From positions 1 through 12,576 of the forward strand of contig CAZFEY010000022.1 of the NCBI GenBank assembly GCA_964518135.1: a stretch of DNA of 12,576 nucleotides, in the 5' to 3' direction. The notes under the pieces were generated by a model that saw only the letters and a list, made by a program, of their open reading frames with translations, did not search any database and was not told where the DNA came from. Origin of the DNA: 2-12-FULL-40-12 sp964518135 (lineage in GTDB: Bacteria > Patescibacteriota > Minisyncoccia > Minisyncoccales > 2-12-FULL-40-12). The stretch's first letter is position 1, and the number at the start of each line of letters is the position of its first letter. Shown piece after piece: positions 12,187-12,576 of the stretch. The translations under genes and the position numbers were made by a program.

Positions 12187-12277
12187 GTGATTCAGTCGGA
12201 ACAATTAGCCGGCTACATAATTGCAGACGCGTGATCTTTATCGTTCAAGATAAACATCCTCTATCACGCGTCTTTTT
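12187..12277 (+). ncRNA. Predicted structured RNA 6
   Basis: About 90 nt with two hairpins: AGTCGG (12194-12199) with CCGGCT (12209-12214), one G-T, and a strong terminator stem. The 93-codon frame open from 12129 to 12410 runs through the terminator and the next promoter and resembles no protein family, so I do not call it a gene. RNA family unknown. Confidence 0.45.
12226..12277 (+). terminator. Terminator of predicted RNA 6
   Basis: GACGCGTGAT (12226-12235) pairs perfectly with ATCACGCGTC (12263-12272); inside, TTTATC (12237-12242) pairs with GATAAA (12249-12254). T5 follows (12273-12277). Confidence 0.85.
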
Positions 12278-12302
12278 ATATCAATATGCTATAAGGGGAG
12301 TA

Positions 12303-12331
12303 TTGACAGGTCTATTGAGCCTGTATATTAT
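12303..12331 (+). promoter_or_regulatory. Promoter upstream of the recombinase gene
   Basis: TTGACA (12303-12308), 17-nt spacer, TATTAT (12326-12331). The transcript would start near 12338, with about 138 nt of leader before the recombinase ATG. Confidence 0.65.
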
Positions 12332-12337
12332 AGAGGT

Positions 12338-12475
12338 ATACAACGTCGCACAATGTAGGTTAAGCGTCTATGTTAAGCTTAGTATTGGGACCCCTCTCGG
12401 AACCCCTTAAAAAAGGTCTCCTCGGGCAGGTATCCATAATATGGTAAAATACGATAATAAATACAAAAATATTTT
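12338..12475 (+). promoter_or_regulatory. Leader or small RNA before the recombinase gene
   Basis: Contains GTTAAGC twice (about 12358-12381), a TAAGC/GCTTA stem, a C-rich tract (GGGACCCCTCTCGGAACCCC, then A6), GACC/GGTC pairing, and the short palindrome CCATAATATGG near 12434-12444. No T-run terminator is present, so I favour a 5' leader read into the recombinase. I do not recognise a riboswitch. Confidence 0.35.
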
Positions 12476-12576
12476 ATGAAAAATTCTGACTTACCTATTA
12501 TAAAACATATTCCTAATTTTTTAGATTATTGTGAAGTTGAAAAAGGTTTATCTGAGAAAACCCAGCTCAACTATAA
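12476..12576 (+). CDS. Tyrosine recombinase (XerC/XerD-like), N-terminal fragment
   Basis: The gene leaves the window after 33 codons (MKNSDLPIIKHIPNFLDYCE... ending in SEKTQLNY). The pattern hydrophobic-x3-FLDY-x-E-V-E-K-G-L-S-E-K-T-x-x-N-Y is the SAM-like core-binding domain that opens XerC/XerD and related integrases. The catalytic R-H-R-Y residues would lie beyond the window, so chromosome-dimer resolution, integrase or phase-variation roles cannot be separated. ATG 12476 has no Shine-Dalgarno; the -10-like TAAAAT at 12445 and the promoter at 12303 could both serve it. It follows directly on the RNA-rich region. Confidence 0.8.
   Translation, partial: MKNSDLPIIKHIPNFLDYCEVEKGLSEKTQLNY

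Noticed and set aside
12355..12385. Integron attC/attI site (two GTTAAGC)
   Set aside because: GTTAAGC fits the core GTTRRRY, but the paired complementary boxes and cassette ORFs are missing, and the recombinase fragment looks XerC/D-like.
12129..12410. A 93-codon frame rich in hydrophobic residues
   Set aside because: It runs through the GACGCGTGAT terminator and the TTGACA promoter at 12303; low-complexity AT-rich start; no family features.
12430..12460. dif-like Xer recombination site
   Set aside because: GGTATCCATAA resembles a XerC arm, but no matching XerD arm lies 6 bp further on.
10948..12475. tRNA, tmRNA, RNase P or SRP RNA
   Set aside because: No cloverleaf with a T-loop GTTCRA, no tmRNA ends, no RNase P core and no SRP tip motif could be found by eye; a covariance search would be needed to exclude divergent forms.

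Overview
The window looks like a chromosome segment of an uncultivated, AT-rich Patescibacteria (CPR) bacterium, most likely Parcubacteria-like. This is inference from compact genes, the style of the peptidoglycan enzymes, an AspRS without its GAD insertion, a decayed small GIY-YIG gene of the type common in these genomes, and almost no Shine-Dalgarno sequences. A 100-N block shows it is a draft assembly. All convincing genes are on the + strand.

Layout. (1) 1-315 is the C-terminus of MurC. A promoter overlaps its stop codon and drives a two-hairpin small RNA with its own terminator (about 348-421). (2) A second promoter and a leader hairpin precede aspS. Then come a penicillin-binding D,D-carboxypeptidase, mraY, murI, murD, ftsW, murG and a glutamyl-tRNA synthetase split into two adjacent ORFs. 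Apart from the two synthetases, this block makes and processes peptidoglycan precursors: MurC and MurD add L-Ala and D-Glu, MurI makes D-Glu, MraY and MurG build lipid I and lipid II, FtsW polymerises lipid II at the septum, and the carboxypeptidase trims stem peptides. (3) 10948-12475 has no credible protein gene. It holds a row of about six predicted structured RNAs, most with a TTGACA-like promoter and a GC-rich stem followed by a T-run. (4) The window ends inside the N-terminus of a tyrosine recombinase.

The most unusual feature is three inverted-repeat elements, lying between mraY/murI, murD/ftsW and ftsW/murG. Each right arm ends at, or one base from, the start codon of the next gene. 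Each element is flanked by a short direct duplication (ATG, TATG, TGAA) that contains or overlaps that start codon. Removing each element in silico restores tightly spaced or overlapping genes, and gives murG an ATG in place of GTG. I read them as mobile, start-codon-targeting palindromic elements that leave both neighbouring genes intact. The first carries the wreck of a GIY-YIG endonuclease gene, and the first two share arm sequence.

Other points: the 29-30-nt tandem repeat after ftsW is broken by a gap whose two flanks are an identical 55 nt, probably an assembly artefact. Two of the predicted RNAs present TCACCTCC, the 16S rRNA anti-Shine-Dalgarno sequence, in a loop, although the local genes themselves lack SD sites.
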